Source of the DNA: Haloechinothrix aidingensis
Lineage (GTDB): Bacteria; Actinomycetota; Actinomycetes; Mycobacteriales; Pseudonocardiaceae
Length of the DNA stretch: 64,000 nt
Assembly: GCF_013450155.1 (NCBI RefSeq)
Contig: NZ_JACCKD010000008.1
Location: 218,006 to 282,005 of the forward strand
Reading direction: 5' to 3'
Shown: piece by piece, positions 56,570 to 63,919 of the stretch
How positions within the stretch are numbered: the stretch's first letter is position 1
Layout: every line of letters starts with the position of its first letter
Notes under the pieces: generated by a model
Database searches by the model: none
Seen by the model: only the letters and a program-made list of their open reading frames with translations
Told to the model about the DNA's origin: nothing
Program-made: the position numbers and the translations under genes

Positions 56570-56614
56570 TGGAGCCGCCTAGGGGATTCGAACCCCTGAC
56601 CTATTCATTACGAG
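56570..56614 (-). tRNA. tRNA-Thr(CGU) 3' fragment, attachment site (att) of an integrative element
   Basis: Read on the minus strand, the sequence runs from the anticodon loop CTCGTAA through the variable arm, the T arm (CAGGGGTTCGAATCCCCT) and the acceptor strand AGGCGGC to an encoded CCA. The 5' half of the tRNA is absent: beyond 56614 no GCCGCCT acceptor strand or D arm follows, and the anticodon stem cannot pair. This is what is left at one end when an element enters the 3' half of a tRNA gene. The restored whole tRNA should lie at the other end, right of the window. Confidence 0.85.
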
Positions 56615-56668
56615 AACCTTGTTATCCGTCTAACCTAGCATTGACCTGCCGCTTTATTGAATCCGCTG

Positions 56669-56728
56669 TAGCTACACGAGGCTCCTTCGGCACCATTTGC
56701 ACCAGTTCGCAACACGGATAGCTACACG
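56669..56728. repeat. Direct repeats TAGCTACACG upstream of ndk
   Basis: TAGCTACACG occurs at 56669-56678 and again at 56719-56728, exactly 50 bases apart, with a weaker AAGCTACGAAG near 56748. They lie between the att site and the ndk start and may be operator or integrase arm-binding sites. Confidence 0.5.
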
Positions 56729-56802
56729 GCAGACCCGAGCCGTGGGAAGCTACGAAGGGCATCAACATGATGCTCTCCGTAGTCGACCGTAAGGGGCAAC
56801 AA

Positions 56803-57312
56803 ATGACTGACTCGTCAGATCTCGGGGTAGAGCGGACCCTCGTAGTACTCAAGCCCGATGCCGTCACTCGTGGCCTGGCGGGTCGCATCCTGACACGCTT
56901 CGAAGATGCGAACCTCAAGATCGTCGGCGTGAAGATGAAGCAGATGGATGCCGACTTCGCCCGCAAACACTACTTCGACCTGGAGGAGCGTCTTGGCGCC
57001 GAGGTCTACAACAGCACTGCTGGCTTCATGCAGTCCAACCCGGTTATGGCTGTAGTACTCGAAGGCGTCAACGCCGTCACTACAGTGCGCAAGATCATCG
57101 GCGCGACGCTACCGAGCGAGGCTGCTCCAGGCACCGTGCGAGGGGACTTCGCCCATCAGACCAAGGCTTCGGCTGACGTCAGTGGCAAGGCTGTCATGAA
57201 CCTCGTACACGCTTCCGGCAACGTCGAGGAAGCCAAGTACGAGGTGAACCTGTGGTTCGGTGAGGACGAGCAGTTTGACTACGAGACCGCCGCCGAAAAG
57301 CTCGCCTACTAG
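56803..57312 (+). CDS. ndk: Nucleoside diphosphate kinase, divergent type, in mobile element
   Basis: 169 residues from the ATG at 56803 (AAGGGG upstream). It has the NDK fold landmarks TLVVLKPDAVTRGLAGRIL (Lys17), GTVRGDFA (113-116) and the phosphorylated His136 in MNLVHASGNVEEA, followed by the family's LWF. NDKs move the gamma phosphate from ATP to other NDPs. It is about 30 residues longer than the usual actinobacterial enzyme and differs in sequence (KASADVSGKAV insert before the His loop), so it is not the housekeeping copy. It is the first gene of the AAA+/protease operon. A role in nucleotide supply or signalling for that system is inference. Confidence 0.88.
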   Translation: MTDSSDLGVERTLVVLKPDAVTRGLAGRILTRFEDANLKIVGVKMKQMDADFARKHYFDLEERLGAEVYNSTAGFMQSNPVMAVVLEGVNAVTTVRKIIGATLPSEAAPGTVRGDFAHQTKASADVSGKAVMNLVHASGNVEEAKYEVNLWFGEDEQFDYETAAEKLAY

Positions 57313-57328
57313 CCCGGAGTGTGACACA

Positions 57329-57691
57329 GTGACCGGCGACAGTTTGCCATCGATCATCCAGCTCGAAGCGATATTCCGGCGCGAACTCACTACGAACGCA
57401 CGCGCGGCGGCCGAAACCGCCTACGCACTGGCGTTTCGTTATAGGAACGAAGATATCGGCGGTTGTCGGCGGTTCGACCTCGCTGGGGAGTGGGCACGGT
57501 GCTCGCTGAAGATTCTGGAGGATCTTCCTTCAGATACCCTTGAACAAATCGCGAGCACCCAAAGTTCCATCGGAGGCGTCGCCATACCGCACTTGTTGCA
57601 CCCAGGCGTCGTGCAGGCGCGGTTGGCAGATGTTCTGCATGACAATTCAACGTCACCAGCTGTCACCGGACATGCGGCTCACGCGCCTTGA
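57329..57691 (+). CDS. Unknown protein between ndk and the AAA+ gene, probably frameshifted
   Basis: A GTG start 16 bases after ndk gives 120 residues (MTGDSLPSIIQLEAIFRREL, AAAETAYALAFRYRNEDIGG, FDLAGEWARCSLKILEDLPS). It is helical, with no signal peptide and no family I know. The last 16 residues (NSTSPAVTGHAAHAP) look unnatural, while the next frame from about 57640 to 57761 has much better GC3 and reads RLTRLESVASSTGAAAHRAS. A frameshift near 57640-57690, real or from sequencing, would give a protein of about 144 residues. Confidence 0.6.
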   Translation: MTGDSLPSIIQLEAIFRRELTTNARAAAETAYALAFRYRNEDIGGCRRFDLAGEWARCSLKILEDLPSDTLEQIASTQSSIGGVAIPHLLHPGVVQARLADVLHDNSTSPAVTGHAAHAP

Positions 57692-57922
57692 GTCAGTCGC
57701 CTCGTCCACCGGCGCCGCCGCCCACCGCGCGTCGGCGCGCATGCAAGTTGCACTTCTATAACGATCACCATGTCCTTGATCACCAATGGCGGGTCAAGGT
57801 AGTAAAGACGCTTCGCGCGCTGCAAGATAGGGTTGCTTCAGTCTATCGGCGTCCTGCCGACTCGACGTTGTACGGCTGGGTACTTCAGCTGCTTCGAACT
57901 CACAGGTGAAGCGGAGGTCACC
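57692..57922 (+). other. Leader region of the AAA+ gene
   Basis: 231 bases. The left part (to 57761) is probably the frameshifted end of the preceding gene. TTGATC (57776-57781) and TAGTAA (57800-57805) with 18-bp spacing could be a weak promoter for the AAA+/protease pair. Confidence 0.35.
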
Positions 57923-58906
57923 GTGGCACGCGCAGATCTGCTGATCGACCTAGTTGAAGCAGAGCGATCCGGCGATAAGCAGAAGTTCCAAACCTTGGTA
58001 GAGGCAATCATCGCCGAGGAGCGAGCCAACCAGCACCACTTGGTAGCTGATCGCCTCTCCGAGCTGATCACCACCGTAGGTTCATCGGACCTGCTCCCGC
58101 GTGACGACGCTGCCACGCGAGTCAACGACCTACTGCTCGACACCGTGCCGCGCCGACGTCTCGATACGTTGCATCTTCGGGATACCGTGCAGCAGGCATC
58201 ACAGGAACTGATCGAAGAACACCGTCGGATCGAACTCTTACGAAGTCACGGCCTTGAGCCACGCAACCGCCTACTCCTCGACGGCCCCCCCGGTAATGGC
58301 AAGACTACTCTTGCCGAAGCGATCGCGACCGAAACCATGCTCCCATTCTACATCGTTCGTTACGAGGGAATCGTGTCAAGCTTCCTCGGCGAAACCGCGG
58401 CAAGGTTGGATCATGTCTTCGAGTTTGTCCGCACCCGCCGTTGCGTCGTCTTCTTCGACGAATTCGACACGATCGCAAAGGAACGTTCCGACCTGCATGA
58501 GACGGGTGAAGTCAAGAGAGTCGTTTCAACGCTTCTGATGCAGATCGACCGACTACCTCCTCACGTGATCGTGATCTGCTCCACCAATCACTCTGAGCTT
58601 CTTGACCGTGCAGCGTGGAGGCGTTTCCAGGTTCGACTAGAACTTGACGCTCCATCCAGGTCTGAGGCGACGTCGTTCCTCAGTTCCCTCCAGACCCGGC
58701 TCGGCGGCGACCTCGGCCTTGCACCGCGAACGCTGGCTGACAAGCTCCCGGGAGCAAGCTACGCGGAGCTTGAGCAGATCGCCCTAGACATCCGCAGGCG
58801 TTTGGTGCTCTCATTGCCTGGAGGCAACGCACAAGATATCGCTCGGAGTCGGATCGAACAATGGCGGACCCAGGCCCATCCACAAGCCAGGAACGACCAC
58901 TACTAG
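57923..58906 (+). CDS. AAA+ ATPase, IetA-like antiphage component
   Basis: 327 residues from the GTG at 57923 (GGAGG 5 bases upstream). An N-terminal helical part (ARADLLIDLVEAERSGDKQK, AEERANQHHLVADRLSEL) precedes one AAA domain with Walker A LLDGPPGNGKTTLAEA, Walker B CVVFFDEFDTIAKERSD, sensor 1 VIVICSTNHSELLDRA and an Arg at WRRFQVRLELDAPSR. Central AAA+ ATPases of this type precede subtilisin-like proteases in IetAS systems (Gao and others, 2020), which protect against phage. The overlap of 46 bases with the protease gene supports a joint complex. Lower GC3 than the core genome. Confidence 0.87.
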   Translation: MARADLLIDLVEAERSGDKQKFQTLVEAIIAEERANQHHLVADRLSELITTVGSSDLLPRDDAATRVNDLLLDTVPRRRLDTLHLRDTVQQASQELIEEHRRIELLRSHGLEPRNRLLLDGPPGNGKTTLAEAIATETMLPFYIVRYEGIVSSFLGETAARLDHVFEFVRTRRCVVFFDEFDTIAKERSDLHETGEVKRVVSTLLMQIDRLPPHVIVICSTNHSELLDRAAWRRFQVRLELDAPSRSEATSFLSSLQTRLGGDLGLAPRTLADKLPGASYAELEQIALDIRRRLVLSLPGGNAQDIARSRIEQWRTQAHPQARNDHY

Positions 58907-61458
58907 CTTTCCCGCCGCCCACGACTGGCGATATCATACCAGGGAAACGCAGACTAATTCCCACCGTTAGTGGCCCGAGTCCCGACCGTCAACGTGAACG
59001 TCTAACTCCACAATTCCGCGAGCTTCAGTCGACGCTTGCGAATAAGCGTGCCGAGATCACAGAGCCAACAGCCGCTCCTGACCCTGAGCTTGTAGTGGTT
59101 TTTGAACTTGCGGACAGCGTACACAAATTCCAAAACGCAGTCGACAAAATTGACGGCCTCGAGTTTCTTGCCGATTTAGCTGACGACCTTATTGATCCAG
59201 ACGAAGATTTCTCCTACGAAGATGACCCAACTAAACAAGTACCGATAACACTTTACATGGTTATGACCAACGCACGCGCCGTTGGTTACCTTATAAGTCT
59301 ATTTGAACAATGGCAGCAGAATCCCCAGGTCAAATTTACCTACGGCCTAAATCCTCTCAAAAATGTATTTAAGCTTCTTCGTTCTATTCGTCGATGGGGA
59401 CCGCATGATCGTATACGAGAAACCGGATTACTTGAACAGTGGCGAGAAAGCGTTCTAGTTGCTCCTAAACAGCATGTTCGGGTCGAGGTCGAGCTATGGT
59501 ATCGCAGCACATCTGCGGCTCGTTTAGATTCCCAACAAACTGTCGAAAACATCATACGATCTTCTAACGGGAGTATCGTCGCTACTTCGGAGCAATCGAG
59601 CATAGCGTACCACGGTTTGTTGGTAGACATACCTCGTTCCGAGGTTGAGCGCGTCCTTGAACAAGGTCCTACAGCAATCGACTTACTTACCACTGAATAT
59701 GTCATGATGGTGAGCCCAAGTCTCCCTGTGACTTTTCCGGCATCCGATAGTGTATCACCTCGTCACTCCGATTTTGATCACCGCTTGCCATCCGGCCGAC
59801 CGCGTATTGCCTTGCTTGACGGAGTACCATTCACTAATCACGAAGTACTCGCAGGTCGTCTAATCATTGATGATCCGGACGATCACGAATCATTGTATAC
59901 AACCAGTCAACGCTTTCACGGCTCTGCTATGGCGTCACTCATAATCCATGGCGATCTATCTCAGCCAGGAACATCTGCGCGTCAACCGCTGTATATCAGA
60001 CCTATCCTACAACCTGATGAACATAACAGACTTAACGAGGTCGTCCCGCCGCACGAGCTGCTTGTCGATCTGATACATCGTGCATTCACTCGAATTTTCG
60101 AAGGAGATGAGAACCGGGATCCGGCAGCACAGAGCGTCCGAATCGTCAACTTGTCCATCGGTGATCCGGCCCGACCATTTATCCGTCGGCTCAGCCCTCT
60201 AGCACGCCTGTTAGACCGGCTGGCTTCTAAGTACAATGTTGTCATAGTCGTAAGCGCAGGAAATCAAGCTTCTATTAGTCCCCGACTCCCAGCCAACGCT
60301 GTGGGTTCATCTGATGCTACAAAGCGAGAGATTGCTCGCTGGCTACACGACACCGCTAGCCTTCGACGCCCCCTATCACCAGCCGAATCGATCAATTGTA
60401 TAACCGTCGGTGCTAGCCACGAGGACCGAACAGACTCCGATTTTCCCGATAACGTGGTGGATGTGGTGCCCACCGGGTTTCCGGCTTGTTTCTCACCTGC
60501 TGGTTTTGGCTTCCGTCGATCTGTCAAGCCAGAAGTTCTACTTCCGGGAGGGCGGCAACTGTTTCAGAAGCCAGATCCAACCACCGAAGTACCCAGTGAA
60601 CTCGTAGGCGTTAATAACCCAGAAACTCCCCCGGGGCTACATACCGCAGCACCAGGACTTGAAGGAGAACTGAAGTCTACGGTCTGGAGTTTCGGAACAA
60701 GCAATTCGGCAGCGCTTGCGACTCGTCAACTTAATGAAATATTTGACATACTCGAAAGTCTGGATAATCAGACGGACGAGTTTCAATTTCCGAACCAGCT
60801 GTACCATCCCGTGCTGGCTAAGGCCCTACTCGTTCATGCGGCGGAGTGGTACAAAGTTGGAGGCGAACTGCCGCAGCTGCTTGATCTTACTGCGTCGGAA
60901 CGGCGTCGGGAATTGGCGCGGCTACTTGGTTACGGGACTCTGCGTCAGGAGCGAGCAGCAAAGGCAAGGCAGAATCGAGCGCTATTGCTTGGTGCCGGTT
61001 CAATCAACGATGGGCGTCAACACGAATTTTCTTACCCCTTGCCAAGAGGGTTGTCGGGAACAACCGAGTGGAGGCGGCTCACCATAACGCTAGCCTGGAT
61101 GTCCCCAATTAATGTTTACTCACAGAAGTACCGAGTTGCGAAGCTGCAATTTGAACCACCGGCCGCAGGTATCGGGGTCGACCGCAAGGAGGTACCCCAC
61201 AACACAGTTCGCAACGGCACTGTCCAGCATGAAATATTGGAAGGCAATAAGGTCGTGGCCTTCATGCATAACGACAGTCTTTCTATAAATGTCCAATGTC
61301 GCGCCGAATCGGGGAAACTGGAGCGCGCGGTTCACTACGGTCTCGCCGTCTCTCTTGAAGTCGGATCTACGACATCCGTCGACCTTCATACTCAGGTACG
61401 AGAACGACTTCGTGAAGAGGTGCGAACCCGGTCTCGCACCCGTATTACGCCTCCCTAG
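58861..61458 (+). CDS. Subtilisin-like serine protease (S8), IetS-like antiphage effector
   Basis: An 865-residue protein without signal peptide, so cytoplasmic. An N-terminal region of about 310 residues, unlike a normal propeptide, is followed by the S8 domain: Asp320 in IALLDGVPFTNHE, His353 in RFHGSAMASLI, the oxyanion region VVIVVSAGNQ, and Ser614 in FGTSNSAALATR. About 170 residues follow the domain. The catalytic triad is complete. In IetAS the AAA+ partner probably unfolds or gates access, and the protease is the toxic effector. Its GC is near 50 percent, far below the genome, a sign of transfer; many codons are A/T-ended. Confidence 0.87.
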   Translation: MADPGPSTSQERPLLAFPPPTTGDIIPGKRRLIPTVSGPSPDRQRERLTPQFRELQSTLANKRAEITEPTAAPDPELVVVFELADSVHKFQNAVDKIDGLEFLADLADDLIDPDEDFSYEDDPTKQVPITLYMVMTNARAVGYLISLFEQWQQNPQVKFTYGLNPLKNVFKLLRSIRRWGPHDRIRETGLLEQWRESVLVAPKQHVRVEVELWYRSTSAARLDSQQTVENIIRSSNGSIVATSEQSSIAYHGLLVDIPRSEVERVLEQGPTAIDLLTTEYVMMVSPSLPVTFPASDSVSPRHSDFDHRLPSGRPRIALLDGVPFTNHEVLAGRLIIDDPDDHESLYTTSQRFHGSAMASLIIHGDLSQPGTSARQPLYIRPILQPDEHNRLNEVVPPHELLVDLIHRAFTRIFEGDENRDPAAQSVRIVNLSIGDPARPFIRRLSPLARLLDRLASKYNVVIVVSAGNQASISPRLPANAVGSSDATKREIARWLHDTASLRRPLSPAESINCITVGASHEDRTDSDFPDNVVDVVPTGFPACFSPAGFGFRRSVKPEVLLPGGRQLFQKPDPTTEVPSELVGVNNPETPPGLHTAAPGLEGELKSTVWSFGTSNSAALATRQLNEIFDILESLDNQTDEFQFPNQLYHPVLAKALLVHAAEWYKVGGELPQLLDLTASERRRELARLLGYGTLRQERAAKARQNRALLLGAGSINDGRQHEFSYPLPRGLSGTTEWRRLTITLAWMSPINVYSQKYRVAKLQFEPPAAGIGVDRKEVPHNTVRNGTVQHEILEGNKVVAFMHNDSLSINVQCRAESGKLERAVHYGLAVSLEVGSTTSVDLHTQVRERLREEVRTRSRTRITPP

Positions 61459-61491
61459 AACGTGAGTATTTACCAGTTTCGCAACTCTGAC

Positions 61492-61908
61492 TCATGACGA
61501 AAGCGCTGCGTCAAGGTACTCCTGCACAGGCTCGTAGAAACCGTGTGGTACGTACTCAGCAAGTTGGTCATGCTTCAACCAAGCAAGGTCGGCTAGCTCG
61601 TCGTCGTCGACCACGCTCGCTGAGCCTTCGACAACATGGCACGCCACATAGGCCATCGTGCGCCCGGTTGCCGGGTGTACGCGCTCGCCAAGCACCTTCG
61701 ATTCAGCGACGGTCAAGCCAGTTTCCTCGCGCGCCTCACGAACTGCCGCTTGACCAGCCGATTCCCCTTCTTCCGCTTCACCGGCAGGGAACTGCCAAGA
61801 CAAGCTGCCCTCTTTAACGCGCCGTTGCACGAGCAGGACTTTCCCGTCCTGCACGATAATGGCGGCCGCGATCGTTGGGCGCGCGGCTTCAGGCGTCATC
61901 TGGGTCAC
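61492..61908 (-). CDS. NUDIX hydrolase
   Basis: 138 residues from the GTG at 61908 (GGAGG 6 bases upstream). The Nudix box GEAEEGESAGQAAVREAREE plus TGL is complete, and VLLVQRRVKEGSLSWQFPAG precedes it. A MutT-like nucleotide-clean-up enzyme, substrate not known. Its start lies inside the 3' end of the XRE-NUDIX fusion gene (20-base overlap), so the two are co-translated. Convergent with the protease gene, 33 bases away. Confidence 0.9.
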   Translation of the reverse strand: MTQMTPEAARPTIAAAIIVQDGKVLLVQRRVKEGSLSWQFPAGEAEEGESAGQAAVREAREETGLTVAESKVLGERVHPATGRTMAYVACHVVEGSASVVDDDELADLAWLKHDQLAEYVPHGFYEPVQEYLDAALSS

Positions 61909-62563
61909 TGTCTACCTCCAGGGCTTTCAGGATTGGCGGAAATATCTGCTCGGCCGGTATGAAGCGCGTCAAGCGCTTCTTCTCGGCCCACACCACACTG
62001 ACGTTCTCGGCGACGTCCGTGTTGTGCGCCTCGCCTGTCAGGTACTCACATAGCAAGTAGTCACAGTAAACGCTCGTCACGGGGTGGAGTCGGCTGCCGA
62101 GGGACCGACGTGCCGCACAGTGCACACCGGTTTCGGCAAGGGTCTCACGCACAGCCACGGTGCCCGGCGTCACCCCTGGCTTGACCATCCCTGCCGGGAA
62201 CTGCCACGCGATGCCTTCACCGTCAGGCCCGCGCCGACAGACCAGCAGTACTTCATCTTCTCGCACTACCACCGCTATCGCTACGCGGAGCACCTGAGCG
62301 CTCTCTGAGATGTCAGGGGGGAGGTCGCCCTGTGCCTCTATGAGTCGGTTGAACCGCGCCCGCACCGCTTCCGGCGCTCGTTCCAAGGCCGCGTCCAGTA
62401 CCTGTTGCATCTCAGATTTCGGCGTGATGTCCGACTTCTGGTGCCACGTCGCGACCGTTCGCACGCCGATTCCCAAATGGGCCGCGAACGATTCGTTCGT
62501 CATCCGCAAGGCCGCCTGAAGCGCACAGGCACTGCGACCCGTCCACGGATTTACCAGTGCCAT
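61889..62563 (-). CDS. XRE-NUDIX fusion protein with altered Nudix box
   Basis: 224 residues from the ATG at 62563. An N-terminal helix-turn-helix (CALQAALRMTNESFAAHLGI, GVRTVATWHQKSDITP) is joined to a Nudix fold (VLRVAIAVVVREDEVLLVCR, AWQFPAGMVKPGVTPGTVAV, RETLAETGV). The box lacks its first Glu (Val instead) and one of the paired Glu (Ala), so hydrolysis is doubtful. It may instead bind a nucleotide as a ligand and regulate transcription, like NrtR-type Nudix repressors (inference). The overlapping second NUDIX gene has an intact box. Confidence 0.85.
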   Translation of the reverse strand: MALVNPWTGRSACALQAALRMTNESFAAHLGIGVRTVATWHQKSDITPKSEMQQVLDAALERAPEAVRARFNRLIEAQGDLPPDISESAQVLRVAIAVVVREDEVLLVCRRGPDGEGIAWQFPAGMVKPGVTPGTVAVRETLAETGVHCAARRSLGSRLHPVTSVYCDYLLCEYLTGEAHNTDVAENVSVVWAEKKRLTRFIPAEQIFPPILKALEVDSDPDDA

Positions 62564-62712
62564 CTCGTCACGCCCTCCCCAGCGGGACGTGCACCGGAAA
62601 CGCATCGAAAGTGCGCTGCTCGTGCATCCACGATGCATGGGTTATGGAGGCGATCGCAAGTTGACTGAAAGGCATGAACAGAAGCCATCCGAATACCCCC
62701 AAGTGGTCGCCT

Positions 62713-63096
62713 CTAACGCTGACGGGAAACGTGCTCGATAACGGTGTTGAGCTTCGTGTCCACTTCATCCAGCCGATCGGCAAGCTCGTTCAGCCGCAAG
62801 TCGATCGTCTCCAAGCGAGACCACACGGTGTCCCCGTCATCTCCGACGTTCTCGTCAGGTTCCGGCGGTCGGCGACCGCGAAGGACCGCCACCAAGTGCT
62901 GCGGATGCCAACCAAGCGCGATGGACAGGGCTTCAAGGGTGCGGGCACTACGACGTCGCTCAACGGTGTGGTGCTGGATCTCGCGGACGATCGCTTGCGA
63001 GACACGCGATCGTCTCGCCAGTTCGCGCTGCTGCCACCCGAGCTCGTTGACGCGCTCGTTGATCGCTCGCGCGACCGCCGACCAATTCTCAGTCAC
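62713..63096 (-). CDS. XRE-family repressor of the integrative element
   Basis: 127 residues, GTG start with GGAGG at 5-base spacing. The HTH is at about residues 18-55 (GWQQRELARRSRVSQAIVRE), and a C-terminal coiled coil (SRLETIDLRLNELADRLDEV, DTKLNTVIEHV) probably dimerises. It is divergent from the excisionase-like gene, with repeated sites between. This is the usual layout of the element's master repressor, which would keep the excision/transfer genes off. Confidence 0.87.
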   Translation of the reverse strand: MTENWSAVARAINERVNELGWQQRELARRSRVSQAIVREIQHHTVERRRSARTLEALSIALGWHPQHLVAVLRGRRPPEPDENVGDDGDTVWSRLETIDLRLNELADRLDEVDTKLNTVIEHVSRQR

Positions 63097-63203
63097 CTAT
63101 TCCTCCGTGCTCCGCCTGCACGGCGAGATTAACGCGTGACGCCATTCCGCGCCGACAGCACTGCGGCTTGTCGGCTGCGGCGGAAACTTCAGTGTCCAAC
63201 TAG

Positions 63204-63234
63204 AGCTGAAATCATCAATATTTAACTGAAATCA
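63204..63234. promoter_or_regulatory. Repeated operator sites CTGAAATCA
   Basis: AGCTGAAATCA (63204-63214) and AACTGAAATCA (63224-63234) are exactly 20 bases apart, two helical turns, in an AT-rich gap. AACTTCAG (63185-63192) forms an inverted partner. The sites are well placed for the divergent XRE repressor. Confidence 0.65.
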
Positions 63235-63272
63235 ATCATTATTCAAGTTACTGAGCTGAGGAGTAATCGCTC

Positions 63273-63554
63273 ATGAGTACGCATGTGTCTAACGGCGGTT
63301 CGCCGGCCTTCTACACCGTTGCCGAGGCTGCTGAGTTGCTGCGGGTGAATCCGGCAACGTTGTATCGGGCGATCCGCGAGGACGCGTTCCCCGCGGTGCG
63401 GATCCGGTCGCGCTATGTCGTCCCGGCTGCTGCGTTGGAGCAGCTCGTCGCTGAGGTGGCCGCTTCGGGTGGGTGTGTGGATCCGGCTCGGTTGATCGCC
63501 GAGCGGCGCACCGCCCGTGAGCTGGATGCCCGTCTCGGGGGTGAGGCCCGATGA
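63273..63554 (+). CDS. Excisionase-like helix-turn-helix protein
   Basis: 93 residues with a MerR/excisionase-type winged HTH: FYTVAEAAELLRVNPATLYR, AIREDAFPAVRIRSRYVVPA. Preceded by GAGGAG. Such genes open the rightward operon of actinomycete elements, either as Xis or as activator of the transfer genes; Xis is usually beside int, so the activator reading is as likely. Its stop overlaps the start of the next gene (ATGA). Confidence 0.85.
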   Translation: MSTHVSNGGSPAFYTVAEAAELLRVNPATLYRAIREDAFPAVRIRSRYVVPAAALEQLVAEVAASGGCVDPARLIAERRTARELDARLGGEAR

Positions 63555-63919
63555 ATCGGGATCGCTTCGACGCGTTGGTGTTCAAGCTGGCCAAGTTCCG
63601 GCATGTGCCGGATGAGGTGTTGGCCGAGGTCGTCACCCGGGACGGGTTGTGCTTCTGGGTGTTCGACCGCGAGGAGATCCCGGAGTTGTCCGGGGATGAG
63701 GACGCGGATCGGGCGCTGGCCGCCTGGTTGTGCGCCGGGTGTCCGGTCATGGATGAGTGCCTGGAGCTGGAGCTGCGCACGGGCGGGCCGAGCACGGTCG
63801 GTGTGTGGGGCGGCATGGCTGATCAGGATCGCCGCGTGCTGTATCCGATCTGGCGCTGGCACCGCGACCACCCACCCAAGGAAGGCGAGGACGAGTGGGA
63901 CGGGGGTGAACCGGCATGA
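63551..63919 (+). CDS. WhiB-like protein of the integrative element
   Basis: 122 residues. Cys34, Cys61, Cys64 and Cys70 (DGLCFWVF, LCAGCPVMDEC) and GVWGG (84-88) match the Wbl iron-sulfur pattern, with an acidic insertion between the first and second Cys and a longer C terminus. Phage and plasmid Wbl proteins are known to interfere with host WhiB functions. It is coupled to both neighbours by ATGA overlaps. Confidence 0.85.
   Translation: MNRDRFDALVFKLAKFRHVPDEVLAEVVTRDGLCFWVFDREEIPELSGDEDADRALAAWLCAGCPVMDECLELELRTGGPSTVGVWGGMADQDRRVLYPIWRWHRDHPPKEGEDEWDGGEPA

Noticed and set aside
57688..57909. A 73-codon frame before the AAA+ gene
   Set aside because: It overlaps the better-supported frameshifted end of the previous gene and has no protein-like pattern.
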